Source of the DNA: Streptomyces sp. TS71-3
Lineage (GTDB): Bacteria; Actinomycetota; Actinomycetes; Streptomycetales; Streptomycetaceae
DNA: 64,000 bases
Reading direction: 5' to 3'
Assembly: GCF_018327685.1 (NCBI RefSeq)
Contig: NZ_BNEL01000001.1
Location: 1,240,001 to 1,304,000, forward strand
The notes beneath the pieces are model-generated. The model saw only the letters and a program-made list of their open reading frames with translations. It did no database searches and was not told where the DNA came from. A program made the translations under genes and the position numbers. Shown in pieces: positions 1 to 9,813 of this stretch (position 1 is its first letter; every line of letters starts with the position of its first letter).

Positions 1-3000
1 GCCACCGCACTGACCGGCCACGTCCTCAAGCTCGACGGAAAGCCGCTGGCGAAGGTCACCGTCCGCGTCGGCAGGAAGTCTGCGCGCACGGACACCCGGG
101 GCCGCTTCCTCCTCACGGGTATCAGCACCGACGCCACCACGCTCGTCGTCGACGGCTCGACCGCGAACACGAAGAACCGCCAGTACGGCCGCTTCGACAT
201 CCGCATACACCCCAGGGCCCACCACACCACCGACCTGGGCTTCCCGGTGTGGATGACCCCGCTGGACACCCGGCACACCGTCCACTTCGACGCCCCGGCG
301 AAGCACAACGTCGTCCTGACGACACCTTCGATCCCCGGCCTTGAACTCCGCATCCCCAAGGGCAGCGTCGTCCGTGACGAGCACGGCAAGCCGGTCACGG
401 AGCTCGGGATCACGGCGATCCCGATCGACCGGCCGCCGTTCCCGCTGCCGAAGAACAGCGTGGTGCCGGTGTACTTCACCGTGCAGCCCGGCGGTACGTA
501 CGTCTTCCCCAAGGGTGCGCAGGTCGTCTACCCGAACTACACGCATGCCGCGCCCGGCACGCGGGTGGAGTTCATGGCGTACGACCCAGAGGGCGAGGGC
601 TGGCACGTCTACGGCCACGGGCAGGTGACGGCGGACGGCAAGCAGGTGGTGCCCGACGCGAAGACGCGTGTGTGGGCGTTCACCGGCGCGATGTTCAACA
701 TCAGCGACTGGCTGCCGTGGGACCTGTCCGCGGTCAAGGACGTCATCGACTGGTTGTCCGGTGACCCGGTCGACCTGGGGACCGGGTTGCTCACCGACTC
801 CCACACCGACCTCGGCGTGGCCGACCCGCTGGGCTCGGCGGAGGTCACCCGCACCTACTGGCAGGGCGACGACAAGCCCCGCGCCTTCGGTATCGGACGG
901 GACCTGTCCTACAACGTCTTCCTGCACTCGGAGAAGCAGTACGAGCAGGTCGACCTGTACTTGCCGGGCGGGCAGAAGGTCCACTACGTGCGCACCTCGT
1001 CCGGCACCGGCTTCAGCGACGCCGTCTTCGAGCCCACCGACACTCCCTCCCAACTGCACGGCACCAAGATCGTGTGGAACCAGGACGGCGGCGGGGAATG
1101 GAACCTCAAGTTCCGCGACGGCACGGTGTGGGTGTTCCCGCAGTACTCACCGCTCGCGGAGATCCGCGACCGGCACGGCAACGCCATCCGGCTGACCCGG
1201 GAGGGCGGCTCGGCAGGTCCGATCACCCGGATCACCACACCGGGTGGCCGGTGGGTGACCTTCACCTACGATTCGGACAAGCGCATCACACAGGCGCAGG
1301 ACAACGCGGGCCGCAGCACCTCGTACACGTACGACACCGCGGGCCGGCTGAAGACGGTCACGGACACCGCGCACAAGACGAGCTCGTACACGTACGACGG
1401 CACGTCCAACAGGATCGCCACGGCGAAGGACGCCCGTGACATCACGTACATGACCAACTCGTTCGATACGGACGGGAGAGTCAAGAAGCAGACGCTCACC
1501 GACGACGCCGAGTACTCCTTCGCCTACACCAAGGACTCGGCGGGCAAAGTTACCGCGGCGGAGGTCACCGAGCCGGGCGGTGCTGTGCGGCGGGTGACGT
1601 TCGACAGCGATGGCTTCGGCACCTCGGAAACCGCCGCCTACGGCAGCGAACTGGCACGTAAAACGGTGTACGAGCGGGGCCCCTACCACCGCGTGGACGC
1701 CGTGACGGACCCGTACGGGCGCCGCACCGAGCTGTACTACGACGCCAACGGCCACGTCACGGAGTCGATCGAGCTGGCCGGCACGGCCGACGAGCGCTCC
1801 GCCGGCACGGTCGCCTTCGACGGCCCCTACGACCAGCCGACCACGGTCACGGACGCTGAGCAGCACAAGACCGTCTTCGCCTACGACGCGAACGGTGATC
1901 TGAAGACGGTCACGGACCCCGAGAACCGCGTCACCTCCTACACCTACGAGCCGGACGGCCAGGTCGAGACGGTCAAGGACGCCTCCGACGCGGTCACCCA
2001 GTACACCTACCGCTACGGCGACCTGGTCTCGGTCAAGGACGCCGAGGGCCGCGTGTCGGGCCAGTTCACGGACGCCGCCGGGCGCCCGAGCGCGGTGAGC
2101 GACGAGGCGGGTTCGGTCACACGCATCACGTACGACGCGCTCAACCAGCCGCGCGAGGTCACCGACCCGCTGGGCCACACCACCGGGTACACCTACGACG
2201 ACAACGGCAACCTGCACATCCTTACCGACGCCCGCCAGCACACCACCACGTGGGACTACGACGACTCGGACCGGCCGAAGACGGTCACCGACCCGCTCGG
2301 CGCCCAGGCCTCCTTCGCCTACGACGCGGCGGGCCGTCTGAAGCAGGTGACCAACCGCTCCCACCAGGTCGGAACCGTCGACTACGACCTGCTCGGCCGG
2401 CCGAAGACCACCTCTTACGGCGTGAAGGACGACGGAACCGCGGAGTCCACGGTCGCCTACGACTACGACGACGTCGACCTGCCGAAGACGATCACCGACA
2501 GCCAGGACGGCGCGCAGTCCTTCACCTACGACGCCTACGACCGCCTGCACATCACGACAGGACCGACCGGCACGGTCACCTACGACTACGACGCGCTCGA
2601 CCAGCGCAAGACCATGACCGCCGCCGGCACCACCACCAGCTACGACTACGACGACTCCGGCATCCTCAAGACCCTCACCGCCGGCACGCAGGAGATCACG
2701 TTCGGCCTGGACGCGGTCGGCCGGGAGAAGACGGCGACCCTGCCGGGCGGCATCACCCGCACCACCGGCTACGACAAGACCGGCGTCATCAAGTCGATCA
2801 GTTACGCGGGCGGCACGGGCACCGCGATCGGCGATCTGACCTACACCCGCGACGCCCGCGGGCTTCAGACCGAACTGAGTGGCTCGCTCGCCGACATAGC
2901 CCTTCCGCCGGCCGAGTCGGGCACGGTCTTCGACAACGACAACCGCATCAGCACCTACAACGGCCGCTCCTTCACCTACGACGCGAACGGCGAGCTGAAG

Positions 3001-4530
3001 GACGACGGCCAGCGCTCCTACACCTGGAACGCCCGCGGCCAACTCACCGGGCTGACCGGCGCCGCCGGCAGCAGCACAGGCCCGTCCGGCAGCTTCTCCT
3101 ACGACCCCCTGGGTCGCCGCGCCTCGAAAACCACCGGTGATACGACGGGCAAGTACCTCACCGACGGCGGCAACCCGCTGGCCGAGCAGAACGCCACGGG
3201 CGACACCACCGCCACGACAGCGATGGGCGGTCTGGACGACTTCCTCACCCGCAGCGAGGACGGCAAGGCCCAGGTCTACCTGACCGACGCCCTCGGCAGC
3301 GTCCTCGGCCTGGCCAACACCGACGGCACGGTGGCCACCCGGTACACCTACGATCCGGGCGGCCGCACCACGACCAGCGGGGACACGGCGTCCAACCCGT
3401 ACACGTTCACCGGACGCCAGGCCGACGGCACCGGCCTCCTCTACTACCGCGACCGCTACTACGACCCCGAGACCGGCCGTTTCATCTCTCAGGACCCTGC
3501 TGGACAGGCCGGTGGCGCGAACCTCTACCAGTACGCTCTGTCGTCCCCGACGACCTACACGGACCCTTCCGGCGACAACCCGCTGATCGCAGGCTGTGTG
3601 ATCGGTGGCCTGATCGACGGCGGCATTGACTGGCTCACCCAGCGCCTGTCCGGCCGCAAGGTCGACTGGGGGCAGGTCGGCACGTCAGCGCTGACGGGTT
3701 GCCTGAGCGGCATGCTCGGCGAAGGCCTCGGGGCTCTCGGCGAGGGCAAGGCCGTCAGCCGGGTCGCCGACGATGTCTGCCTGCCCAACAGCTTCACCGG
3801 CGACACACCGGTATTGATGGCCGACGGCACCCGCAAGCCCATCAAGGACGTACGGGTGGGCGACAAGGTCGCCGCTACCGACCCGGAAACAGGTGAGAGC
3901 GGCCCCCGCACGGTCACCACGCTCATCAAGGGCACGGGCTCCAAACACCTGACCGAAATCACCGTCGCCACCTACGGCCCCGGCACCCCAGGCGGTTTCG
4001 GCGATGGGAAGTCCAGTACCCTCACCGCTACCGACGGCCACCCCTTCTGGGTTCCCGCCTTGCACCAATGGGTCCAGGCATCCGATCTCAAAGCGGGCCA
4101 ATGGCTCCAGACCAGCGCTGGCACCTGGATCCAGATCACCGCAGTCGGCCACCGGACCCAACAGGCCACCGTCTACAACCTCACCGTCGACGGGCTCCAC
4201 ACGTACTATGTGCTTGCGGGTAAGGCTCCGGTACTCGTTCACAACAGCAGTTGTCCGGTCCCAATTTCGAAGGGAAGATGGGATCATGTTTGGGACCGTC
4301 ATGTGAATCGGACGCGGTACCCGAACAAGAGCAAGTTCACCACCACGAGCAAGTCAAAGATCGAGAAGATGATAAATCGCGCTCTTGGTGGCGAATCCGA
4401 TGATGGCGTCTACTTCTATCGATTCCCGTCATCGATTGGTGCGACGGCCGCTGGTGACCCGCAGTACTACATCAGAGTTGTTGTTCGGGATCGAAAACTT
4501 ATTACAGCGTTCCCATCTGATGCTCCGTGA
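1..4530 (+). CDS. RHS-repeat polymorphic toxin with Hint domain and RNase-like C-terminal tip (5' end outside window)
   Basis: The frame is open from base 1, so the true start lies upstream; the first in-window ATG (247) is internal. The first 80 residues look like a carboxypeptidase-regulatory-like beta domain. Dozens of YD repeats (YTYDxxG type) follow up to the RHS core end (RYYDPETGRFISQDP, about 3460-3500). A Hint domain begins near 3780 (CLPNSFTGDTPVLMADGT) and ends at VHN near 4243. The last 95 residues are a separate tip with WDHVWDRH, a spaced basic region and a terminal TAFP, resembling BECR-fold ribonuclease toxins. In known RHS toxins the shell encloses the tip and Hint may release it. 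GC content drops in the tip. RNase activity is inferred from motif pattern only. Confidence 0.85.
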   Translation, partial: ATALTGHVLKLDGKPLAKVTVRVGRKSARTDTRGRFLLTGISTDATTLVVDGSTANTKNRQYGRFDIRIHPRAHHTTDLGFPVWMTPLDTRHTVHFDAPAKHNVVLTTPSIPGLELRIPKGSVVRDEHGKPVTELGITAIPIDRPPFPLPKNSVVPVYFTVQPGGTYVFPKGAQVVYPNYTHAAPGTRVEFMAYDPEGEGWHVYGHGQVTADGKQVVPDAKTRVWAFTGAMFNISDWLPWDLSAVKDVIDWLSGDPVDLGTGLLTDSHTDLGVADPLGSAEVTRTYWQGDDKPRAFGIGRDLSYNVFLHSEKQYEQVDLYLPGGQKVHYVRTSSGTGFSDAVFEPTDTPSQLHGTKIVWNQDGGGEWNLKFRDGTVWVFPQYSPLAEIRDRHGNAIRLTREGGSAGPITRITTPGGRWVTFTYDSDKRITQAQDNAGRSTSYTYDTAGRLKTVTDTAHKTSSYTYDGTSNRIATAKDARDITYMTNSFDTDGRVKKQTLTDDAEYSFAYTKDSAGKVTAAEVTEPGGAVRRVTFDSDGFGTSETAAYGSELARKTVYERGPYHRVDAVTDPYGRRTELYYDANGHVTESIELAGTADERSAGTVAFDGPYDQPTTVTDAEQHKTVFAYDANGDLKTVTDPENRVTSYTYEPDGQVETVKDASDAVTQYTYRYGDLVSVKDAEGRVSGQFTDAAGRPSAVSDEAGSVTRITYDALNQPREVTDPLGHTTGYTYDDNGNLHILTDARQHTTTWDYDDSDRPKTVTDPLGAQASFAYDAAGRLKQVTNRSHQVGTVDYDLLGRPKTTSYGVKDDGTAESTVAYDYDDVDLPKTITDSQDGAQSFTYDAYDRLHITTGPTGTVTYDYDALDQRKTMTAAGTTTSYDYDDSGILKTLTAGTQEITFGLDAVGREKTATLPGGITRTTGYDKTGVIKSISYAGGTGTAIGDLTYTRDARGLQTELSGSLADIALPPAESGTVFDNDNRISTYNGRSFTYDANGELKDDGQRSYTWNARGQLTGLTGAAGSSTGPSGSFSYDPLGRRASKTTGDTTGKYLTDGGNPLAEQNATGDTTATTAMGGLDDFLTRSEDGKAQVYLTDALGSVLGLANTDGTVATRYTYDPGGRTTTSGDTASNPYTFTGRQADGTGLLYYRDRYYDPETGRFISQDPAGQAGGANLYQYALSSPTTYTDPSGDNPLIAGCVIGGLIDGGIDWLTQRLSGRKVDWGQVGTSALTGCLSGMLGEGLGALGEGKAVSRVADDVCLPNSFTGDTPVLMADGTRKPIKDVRVGDKVAATDPETGESGPRTVTTLIKGTGSKHLTEITVATYGPGTPGGFGDGKSSTLTATDGHPFWVPALHQWVQASDLKAGQWLQTSAGTWIQITAVGHRTQQATVYNLTVDGLHTYYVLAGKAPVLVHNSSCPVPISKGRWDHVWDRHVNRTRYPNKSKFTTTSKSKIEKMINRALGGESDDGVYFYRFPSSIGATAAGDPQYYIRVVVRDRKLITAFPSDAP

Positions 4531-4566
4531 GGTGAGAGTTGTGGTTCTGTTCGAGGAGCTGTCGCG

Positions 4567-4899
4567 ATGGGTGTAGATGTAGTACTGAAGCAGGTGAACC
4601 AGCCGGGAACGAGTCCGAAGCGGCGTCGCCTGACTCAAGTCGATGCTGTGCTCGACGGCTCCGATCTGTTCGCGCGCATCTGTGAGAACAGCGACCTGCC
4701 TGAGCTGAATCGAGTAGATCCCTATGGCACTCTCATTCTGACTGGGCAGGACATGCCGCAATTCATTTTTGAGGTCGATACGGTACGGCGAACCTGGACC
4801 CAAGGAGCTCCGGAACGTGACCTTTTGGATGCCATTCGGCGGCTGGCAGAGCGGTGCGCGGAAGACGTGTCGTTGGAACTTCACCTTGAGGGAGACTGA
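4567..4899 (+). CDS. Probable immunity protein for the upstream RHS tip
   Basis: This encodes a 110-aa soluble protein with no signal peptide or membrane segment, starting 36 nt after the RHS toxin stop. GAGGAG at 4553-4558 is a good ribosome binding site for the ATG. Acidic residues cluster in the second half (ELNRVDP, ERDLLDAIRR, EDVSLELHLEGD), as is common in proteins that mask basic nucleases. I recognise no named family. The call rests on position, size and a drop in GC shared with the toxin tip. It could instead be an unrelated small ORF. Confidence 0.6.
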   Translation: MGVDVVLKQVNQPGTSPKRRRLTQVDAVLDGSDLFARICENSDLPELNRVDPYGTLILTGQDMPQFIFEVDTVRRTWTQGAPERDLLDAIRRLAERCAEDVSLELHLEGD

Positions 4900-4949
4900 T
4901 TCAGCGCCTTTATGCATGGCCGCATACCTGATCGTCTGCGGGGGGTGCC

Positions 4950-6023
4950 GTGAGAAGTAGGAGGAGCATGCTGGCGGCGGCTGCCGCTGTTGGGGTCGGC
5001 GGTGTGGCGTTCGCGGTGCGGGAGTCCGGAGCGCTGGCGCGGGGCTCTGCCCAGGAAGCAGGACCGTCTGCCCCGCTGCGCGGTGCCGCGCCGCTGCCAC
5101 ACGCGGAGGTCATGGCTCTCGACCTGACCGTTGCCGAGGCCGGTCGCCCGGCGGCCGTACGGGCGGTGGAACGGGCCGTTGACCGGGCAAACGACGACCT
5201 TCGTGTGGTGGCCTGGTTGGGCCTGGGCGTCGGGGCGATCCACGGCTCCCATCAGGCGCCCCGTCGACTCAGAGCGATGCCGGCGTTCCCGGGGGATCTG
5301 CTCGACCCGGCTCGGTCGCATGGCGACTTGCTGGTTCAGGTGACCGGTACCTCCAAAGACAAGACGGTTGACGCGACTCGGCGGATCATGAGTGCACTGC
5401 CGCAGCGGCATGTGCGCTGGCGGATAACGGGAACCCGCCCCGAAAACCGGGTGGAAGACGGGCGAGGCCTGGCGCGCAATTCTTTTGGCTTCACCGAGGG
5501 CTACGGGAATCCGGCGGGCGATTCCGCACTGGCTGAGCGAGCACTCGTCCGTGCCGATCAGGGCGAGCCGGACTGGGCCGTGGGTGGTAGTTACCAGGTC
5601 GTGCGGATCATCAGGCTCGCGGACGAACTCTGGCACCAGGACTCGCCGAGCGAGCAGGCGCGGATTGTCGGCCGGGGCAGGGACGGGCGGTGGCTGGACG
5701 GGACGCCCCGCGCGAAGCGGCCGGACTTCGCCGCTGACCCTCGGGGGAAGATCACGCCGCTGGACTCGCATGTGCGGCGTGCGGCGCCCGATCGTCGTCA
5801 TCCGCCGCCGCTCGTGCGGCGCAGTTACAACTACGATCGTGGTGACAGCGATCGCGGGCTGATCTTCTCCTGCTTCCAGAGGGACCTGGCCACCGGGTTC
5901 GAAGCCGTGCAGAAGAGGCTGGCGGGCGAGGCCATGGCGAAGTACACCCTTACCGTGGGCGGCGGTTACTTCTTCGTGCCGCCGCCGGGAGACGCTTGGC
6001 TGGACGTGTTGTTCCCAGCCTGA
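4950..6023 (+). CDS. Dyp-type heme peroxidase, Tat-exported
   Basis: The 357-aa protein starts at GTG and has an N-terminal twin-arginine type leader (RSRRSMLAAAAAVG) with an Ala-rich core. DyP landmarks are present: GFTEGYGNP near residues 180-188 (GxxDG region), the likely proximal heme histidine in SHVRRAAP (H274), the SYNYDRG block, the distal FQRDLATGFE helix and the closing FFVPPPGDAWLD motif. The usual catalytic Asp of GxxDG is Glu here. The family oxidises dyes, phenolics or Mn(II) with H2O2, and secreted members act outside the membrane. ATG 4968, preceded by GGAGGAG, is an alternative start but would remove the Tat motif. A copy of the last 22 codons lies at 30830-30898. Confidence 0.85.
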   Translation: MRSRRSMLAAAAAVGVGGVAFAVRESGALARGSAQEAGPSAPLRGAAPLPHAEVMALDLTVAEAGRPAAVRAVERAVDRANDDLRVVAWLGLGVGAIHGSHQAPRRLRAMPAFPGDLLDPARSHGDLLVQVTGTSKDKTVDATRRIMSALPQRHVRWRITGTRPENRVEDGRGLARNSFGFTEGYGNPAGDSALAERALVRADQGEPDWAVGGSYQVVRIIRLADELWHQDSPSEQARIVGRGRDGRWLDGTPRAKRPDFAADPRGKITPLDSHVRRAAPDRRHPPPLVRRSYNYDRGDSDRGLIFSCFQRDLATGFEAVQKRLAGEAMAKYTLTVGGGYFFVPPPGDAWLDVLFPA

Positions 6024-6160
6024 GGGGGCTGCGTCATCGGGTGGTGGCCCCGGCGGTGCGCGGGCCCGTTCCCTCGCTGGATCAACGCTGGATGACGTCC
6101 GTCATTCGTCCGTTCTCGCAGGTGACAGCGCTGCCTTGGACGTTCCGGTTCAACGTTTAG
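5960..6160. repeat. Dispersed repeat, copy A (overlaps DyP 3' end)
   Basis: This stretch closely matches 30830-31036 and, in its last 85 bases, 19401-19489. Shared marks are two GCTGGAT words 4 nt apart (6076-6093) and the string TTCCGGTTCAACGT followed by TAG at the right end. The left part is the DyP gene end, so copies A and C share a gene tail plus its downstream DNA. Confidence 0.75.
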
Positions 6161-6173
6161 CTCTGATCCGGTT

Positions 6174-6213
6174 CACCCCCTGGCGTGCTAATGCGCAGGT
6201 CAGGGGGTGTTTT
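6174..6213 (+). terminator. Rho-independent terminator-like hairpin
   Basis: Nine-base arms CACCCCCTG (6174-6182) and CAGGGGGTG (6201-6209) pair perfectly across an 18-nt loop and are followed by TTTT. The site lies 150 nt after the DyP stop codon and probably ends that transcript. Confidence 0.7.
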
Positions 6214-6853
6214 CGTGGCGGCTGGACGGTGGTTGTCACACGTTGCGCCGCAACGTGTGATGGACTCGTTCTCGCAGGTCAGGGGAGTAGGCAGGCTGCC
6301 AGGGGGTGGGTTTCCGGGGTGCGACTGCTGGATCCGTGCTGGATGAACTGACGGAACGTCAGGTGTTTCCGCTCGTGCTCTGCCACGATGCCGGCGCCTC
6401 TTCTTGCCTGGCGTAGGCCCCGTAACGGCGGCACATGGCCCGGGTTGGGGCTTGCCGGTTGGTCAGCTTTCTCCGTGTTGTGGTCGTGAGGCCGGCGATG
6501 CCTTGTCGATGTCGTGTCGGGACGGACCGCAGCGAGAGGTGTGGGGTTGGGGTCGTCCGTGCGATCCCGCCTCGGTCTTGGTGGCGGTGGTTCGTCGATC
6601 TGGGTTGAGGGCTGAGTCACTTCTTGTCTGGAGTAGGTCACTGGCTTGCTTGGATCGTCGCCTCACCGGACGTCAGGTGAATCTGTGGCGTTCAATGTCT
6701 TGCATGCAGATGAACGAATCGCTCCTTTGCTTGGTTATGGTTATCTGATGACCCGATCTTGAGGTGTTGGGTGAGCCTCGATCGATGTGGCCATGCCAAA
6801 ATCCTCAATCGCCAAGCGATTGTGATGAGTTCGTCAAAGACTTGGGGAGAGTC
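6214..6853. other. Gene-free spacer before the LamG gene
   Basis: I see no convincing coding frame here. A short piece related to the dispersed repeat (two GCTGGAT words) sits near 6326-6345. The right half becomes AT-richer (6700-6850) and probably carries the promoter of the secreted-protein gene. Confidence 0.5.
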
Positions 6854-8848
6854 GTGGGGGATTCGGGTGGAAGACGTGTGCGCCCGTTATGTGTGGCCTG
6901 GCTTGCCGCGGTCGTACTGCTGATCCAACCCGTCTCGGTGGCAGCTGCCACAGGTACGGCCGGCGCTGAGGTGCGGGACGGGGGCTCCACCGCCACCCCC
7001 TCGCTGTCACCGGAGGCGGCCGCTTCGCAGAAGGCTGTGGAGACCGGGTCGCCCGTGGAGGTTGTCGGCGACCGTACGGAGTATGCGACGACGTATGCCA
7101 ACGCGGACGGCACGACGTTCACGCTGGATCAGTCGGCCGTGCCGGTACGGGTGCGCGCGGGTGATGGCTCGTGGGTAACCCCGGACCCGACGCTGAAGGT
7201 CCGTGCGGACGGTTCGGTGGGTCCGACGGCTTCCGTGGTGGATCTTGCATTCTCCCCTGGTGGTGATGGCTCGGGACTGGTGGAGATCGCCAGGAACGGC
7301 ACGTCGCTTTGGCTGGGCTGGCCCGGAACCTTGCCGAAGCCGACGCTGGACGGAGCGAGCGCGACGTACGTCGATGTGCTTCCGGGCGTGGACTTGCGGA
7401 TGGCGGCGACGACCGAAGGCTTCCGTGACCTGCTCGTCGTCAAGACTCCCGCCGCGGCGACCAACCCGGCGTTACAGAAGGTCGCTTTCTCTCTGCGGAC
7501 GGAGGCGCTGACGGTCGCGCCGACCAGCGGTGGCGGAATGACGGCCGTCGACGACAACGCGCGCTCGGTCTTCACGGCTCCGGCCGCCATGATGTGGGAT
7601 TCGCAGGGCGACGCGTCCACGACCGGTACGGGCAGCACGTCGGCGCGGACGACTGGGTCCGTCCAGGGTTCCGAGCCATCGCCGTCCCCGGCGTCCACCA
7701 CCGATCCTTCGAGCGGCACGCCGGACGATCCGACAGCGGGACCCGGCGAGGGTGATGCGTCGGCGATGCTGCCTGTGCAGGTCACCTCGGATTCGCTGGC
7801 GCTGATACCGGATGCGGACCTGCTCGGAAACAGCGACAGCAGTGCGTTCCCCGTCTACATCGACCCGACCGTCGGCCTGGATCAGACGGCCCACACGTAT
7901 CTGCGATCGGACGGAGTGTCCGATTTCAACTGGGGTAACGGTAGTGACAACGAGGGCAAGGGCATGGGCCACTGCTCCTCGTGGAACGGCTACTACTGCG
8001 GTCCCGGGTACACGGAGCGGCTGTATTTCCAGTTCTCGCCCAGCGGCCTGGCCGGTAAGAAGGTGCTGTCCGCGACGTTCCGGGCCACCGAGAGCTGGTC
8101 GTTCACATGTGATGCGCGATGGGTGGACCTGGATCGCACCAGCAACATCTCGTCGTCCACGACATGGTCAAGGCGTCCCTCGTATCTGGGGACGGTGGCC
8201 AGCCGCTCCGTCTCGGCCGGGCGGGGCTCGCGGTGCAATCCGTCGCAGCCGGCGGCGCCGATCGAGTTCACCGGTTCGAGTCTGACGTCCGCGGTCGGGA
8301 ACCTGGCGGCGGGGAAGTTCTCCCGGCTGACGCTGATGCTGATCGCCCGGGACGAGACGGACACCAGCGCATGGAAGCGGTTCCGTGACGACGCTGTGTT
8401 GTCGACGACCTATGTGGGTCTGCCGGGTGTGCCGACGAAGGCGGGCATTGTCCAGGGCAGCGGGATCAGCTGCGCGACGAATTCCGGTGATCCGGATGTG
8501 ATCGGCGATCCGACTCCGAGCCTGACCGCGACGGTGTGGACGGCCACGGGCGGCGGCAGCGGCGCGAGCCTGCGCGCCCACTTCTATGTGCAGCAGAAGA
8601 ATAGCGACGGCAGTTGGTCAGTGGCGACCGAGCCGGTGCGGCCCACCAGCGGGTACGTCGGCAACGGTGTCGTGCTTACCTATCCGTCCCCGATCACGCT
8701 GTCCGAGGGGCCTTTGTACCGGCTGGCGGTGTTCAGTCGTTCGTACTACGACAGTGGCGGCAGCTATCTGGAGTCGCACAGCACGGTGACGACCAAGGGC
8801 TGGTGCTATTTCAAGGTGGACACCACTGAGGTTTTCTCAGAGAAATGA
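6854..8848 (+). pseudogene. Secreted DNRLRE/LamG protein, 5' part, split by an IS
   Basis: I place the start at GTG 6854 with GGGGAGA just upstream; an earlier in-frame start near 6764 lacks a ribosome binding site. The product has a short basic N-terminus, a hydrophobic core (LAAVVLLIQPVSVAAA) and probable signal cleavage. A Ser/Thr/Pro-rich spacer follows, then a DNRLRE-type beta domain (YIDPTVGLDQTAHTYLRSD) of the kind found in large actinobacterial wall proteins next to RHS genes. The native frame stops at ACT 8825-8827. The last seven codons (8828-8848) are insertion-sequence DNA. Joined to 9814-11541 the frame is continuous and would give about 1233 aa. Confidence 0.85.
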
Positions 8849-9810
8849 TCTTCGCGAAGCGTTGTGAACCGCTCGCCTCGGGGTGGATCGGACGAACTCA
8901 TCCTGGTCGTGAGCAGACGTAAAGCCCCTGGTAGGACAGGTCTCACCACAAGAACTCGTCCGACCCACCAGAGGCTTCACGTTGGTCACCTATGTTGCCA
9001 CGCTCGATGTTCCGCGCCATGTCGTGGATCACCTTTCACGACTGCTGGCCGCCCACCGGCGACGGTTGGGCACTCCGCGGGGGTCGCGGGCGCTGGGTCC
9101 GTTCCGTCAGGCCGTGCTGGTGCTGCGCTGGTTCCGCGAGCAGGCGTGCGTGCACTGTCTGGCCCGCGACGCCGGGGTCTCCCAGGCCACCGGCTACCGC
9201 TACCTCCACGAAGGCATCGACGCGCTGGCCGCCCAAGCCCCCGACTTGCACGACGTCCTGAACCGCTGCCGGCGGGAAGGAATGACGCACGTGATTTTGG
9301 ACGGCACACTCATCGAGTCCGACCGTCTCGCCGGCGTCCGCGACAACGGCAACGACCTGTGGTTCAGCCAGAAGCACAAGGCGTTCGGCGGCAACGTGCA
9401 GTTCCTGTCCTCCCCGAACGGCACCCCGCTGTGGGTCTCCGATGTCGAGCCCGGCTCCACCCCCGACATCACAGCGGCCCGTATCCACGTCCTGCCCGTT
9501 CTGTACAAGGCCGCCGCCGACGGTTTGCCGACTCTTGCCGACAAGGGTTACATCGGCGCCGGAATCGGCATCCACATCCCGGTGCGCCGCCCCCAGGGTA
9601 GATCTGAGCAAGCCCTCCACACCGATACCCGAACCACGAACACCCTGATCAGAGATCTGCGCGCCCTCGGCGAACGCGCAGCCGCCGAACTCAAGGAACG
9701 CTGGCGCGCGCTCAAGAAGGTCTCGCTCAGTCCCAGCCGGATCGGCGACATCGCCCGTGCCGCACTCGTCCTCAACGGAATCTTGAAATGATCTTCGTTG
9801 AGAAAACCTC
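8828..9810 (+). mobile_element. 983-bp IS5-family (ISL2-like) insertion sequence
   Basis: The perfect 12-bp terminal inverted repeats are GAGGTTTTCTCA (8828-8839) and TGAGAAAACCTC (9799-9810). The element is flanked by a direct ACT duplication at 8825-8827 and 9811-9813. The 13-mer GAAATGATCTTCG occurs in direct orientation just inside both ends (8842-8854 and 9785-9797). It has a single transposase ORF. The 3-bp duplication and size fit the ISL2/IS1031 groups of IS5. The intact repeats and precise duplication indicate a fairly recent insertion. Confidence 0.95.
8982..9791 (+). CDS. DDE transposase of the IS5-family element
   Basis: The 269-aa protein starts at TTG with GAGG upstream. An N-terminal helix-turn-helix (HTH_Tnp_4 type, residues about 35-85, with SQATGYRYLHEG) is followed by a DDE_Tnp_4-like nuclease core. 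Candidate catalytic residues are the Asp of VILDGTL, the Asp of LADKGYIG and the Glu of AAELKERW near the C-terminus. The reading frame is complete and its stop lies inside the right-end direct repeat, so the element looks potentially active. It would cut and paste the element using the terminal inverted repeats. Confidence 0.92.
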   Translation: MVTYVATLDVPRHVVDHLSRLLAAHRRRLGTPRGSRALGPFRQAVLVLRWFREQACVHCLARDAGVSQATGYRYLHEGIDALAAQAPDLHDVLNRCRREGMTHVILDGTLIESDRLAGVRDNGNDLWFSQKHKAFGGNVQFLSSPNGTPLWVSDVEPGSTPDITAARIHVLPVLYKAAADGLPTLADKGYIGAGIGIHIPVRRPQGRSEQALHTDTRTTNTLIRDLRALGERAAAELKERWRALKKVSLSPSRIGDIARAALVLNGILK

Positions 9811-9813
9811 ACT

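Noticed and set aside
1147..3042. 631-codon minus-strand frame inside the first RHS gene
   Set aside because: It is a low-complexity shadow of the YD repeats with no motif.
3780..4245. Hint region as a true intein
   Set aside because: The block follows an RHS core and is followed directly by a toxin-like tip, with no split host protein to splice. A pretoxin Hint domain fits better.
6130..6165. GGTTCAAC words of the dispersed repeat as tRNA T-loops
   Set aside because: No matching acceptor, D or anticodon stems can be built around them in any copy.
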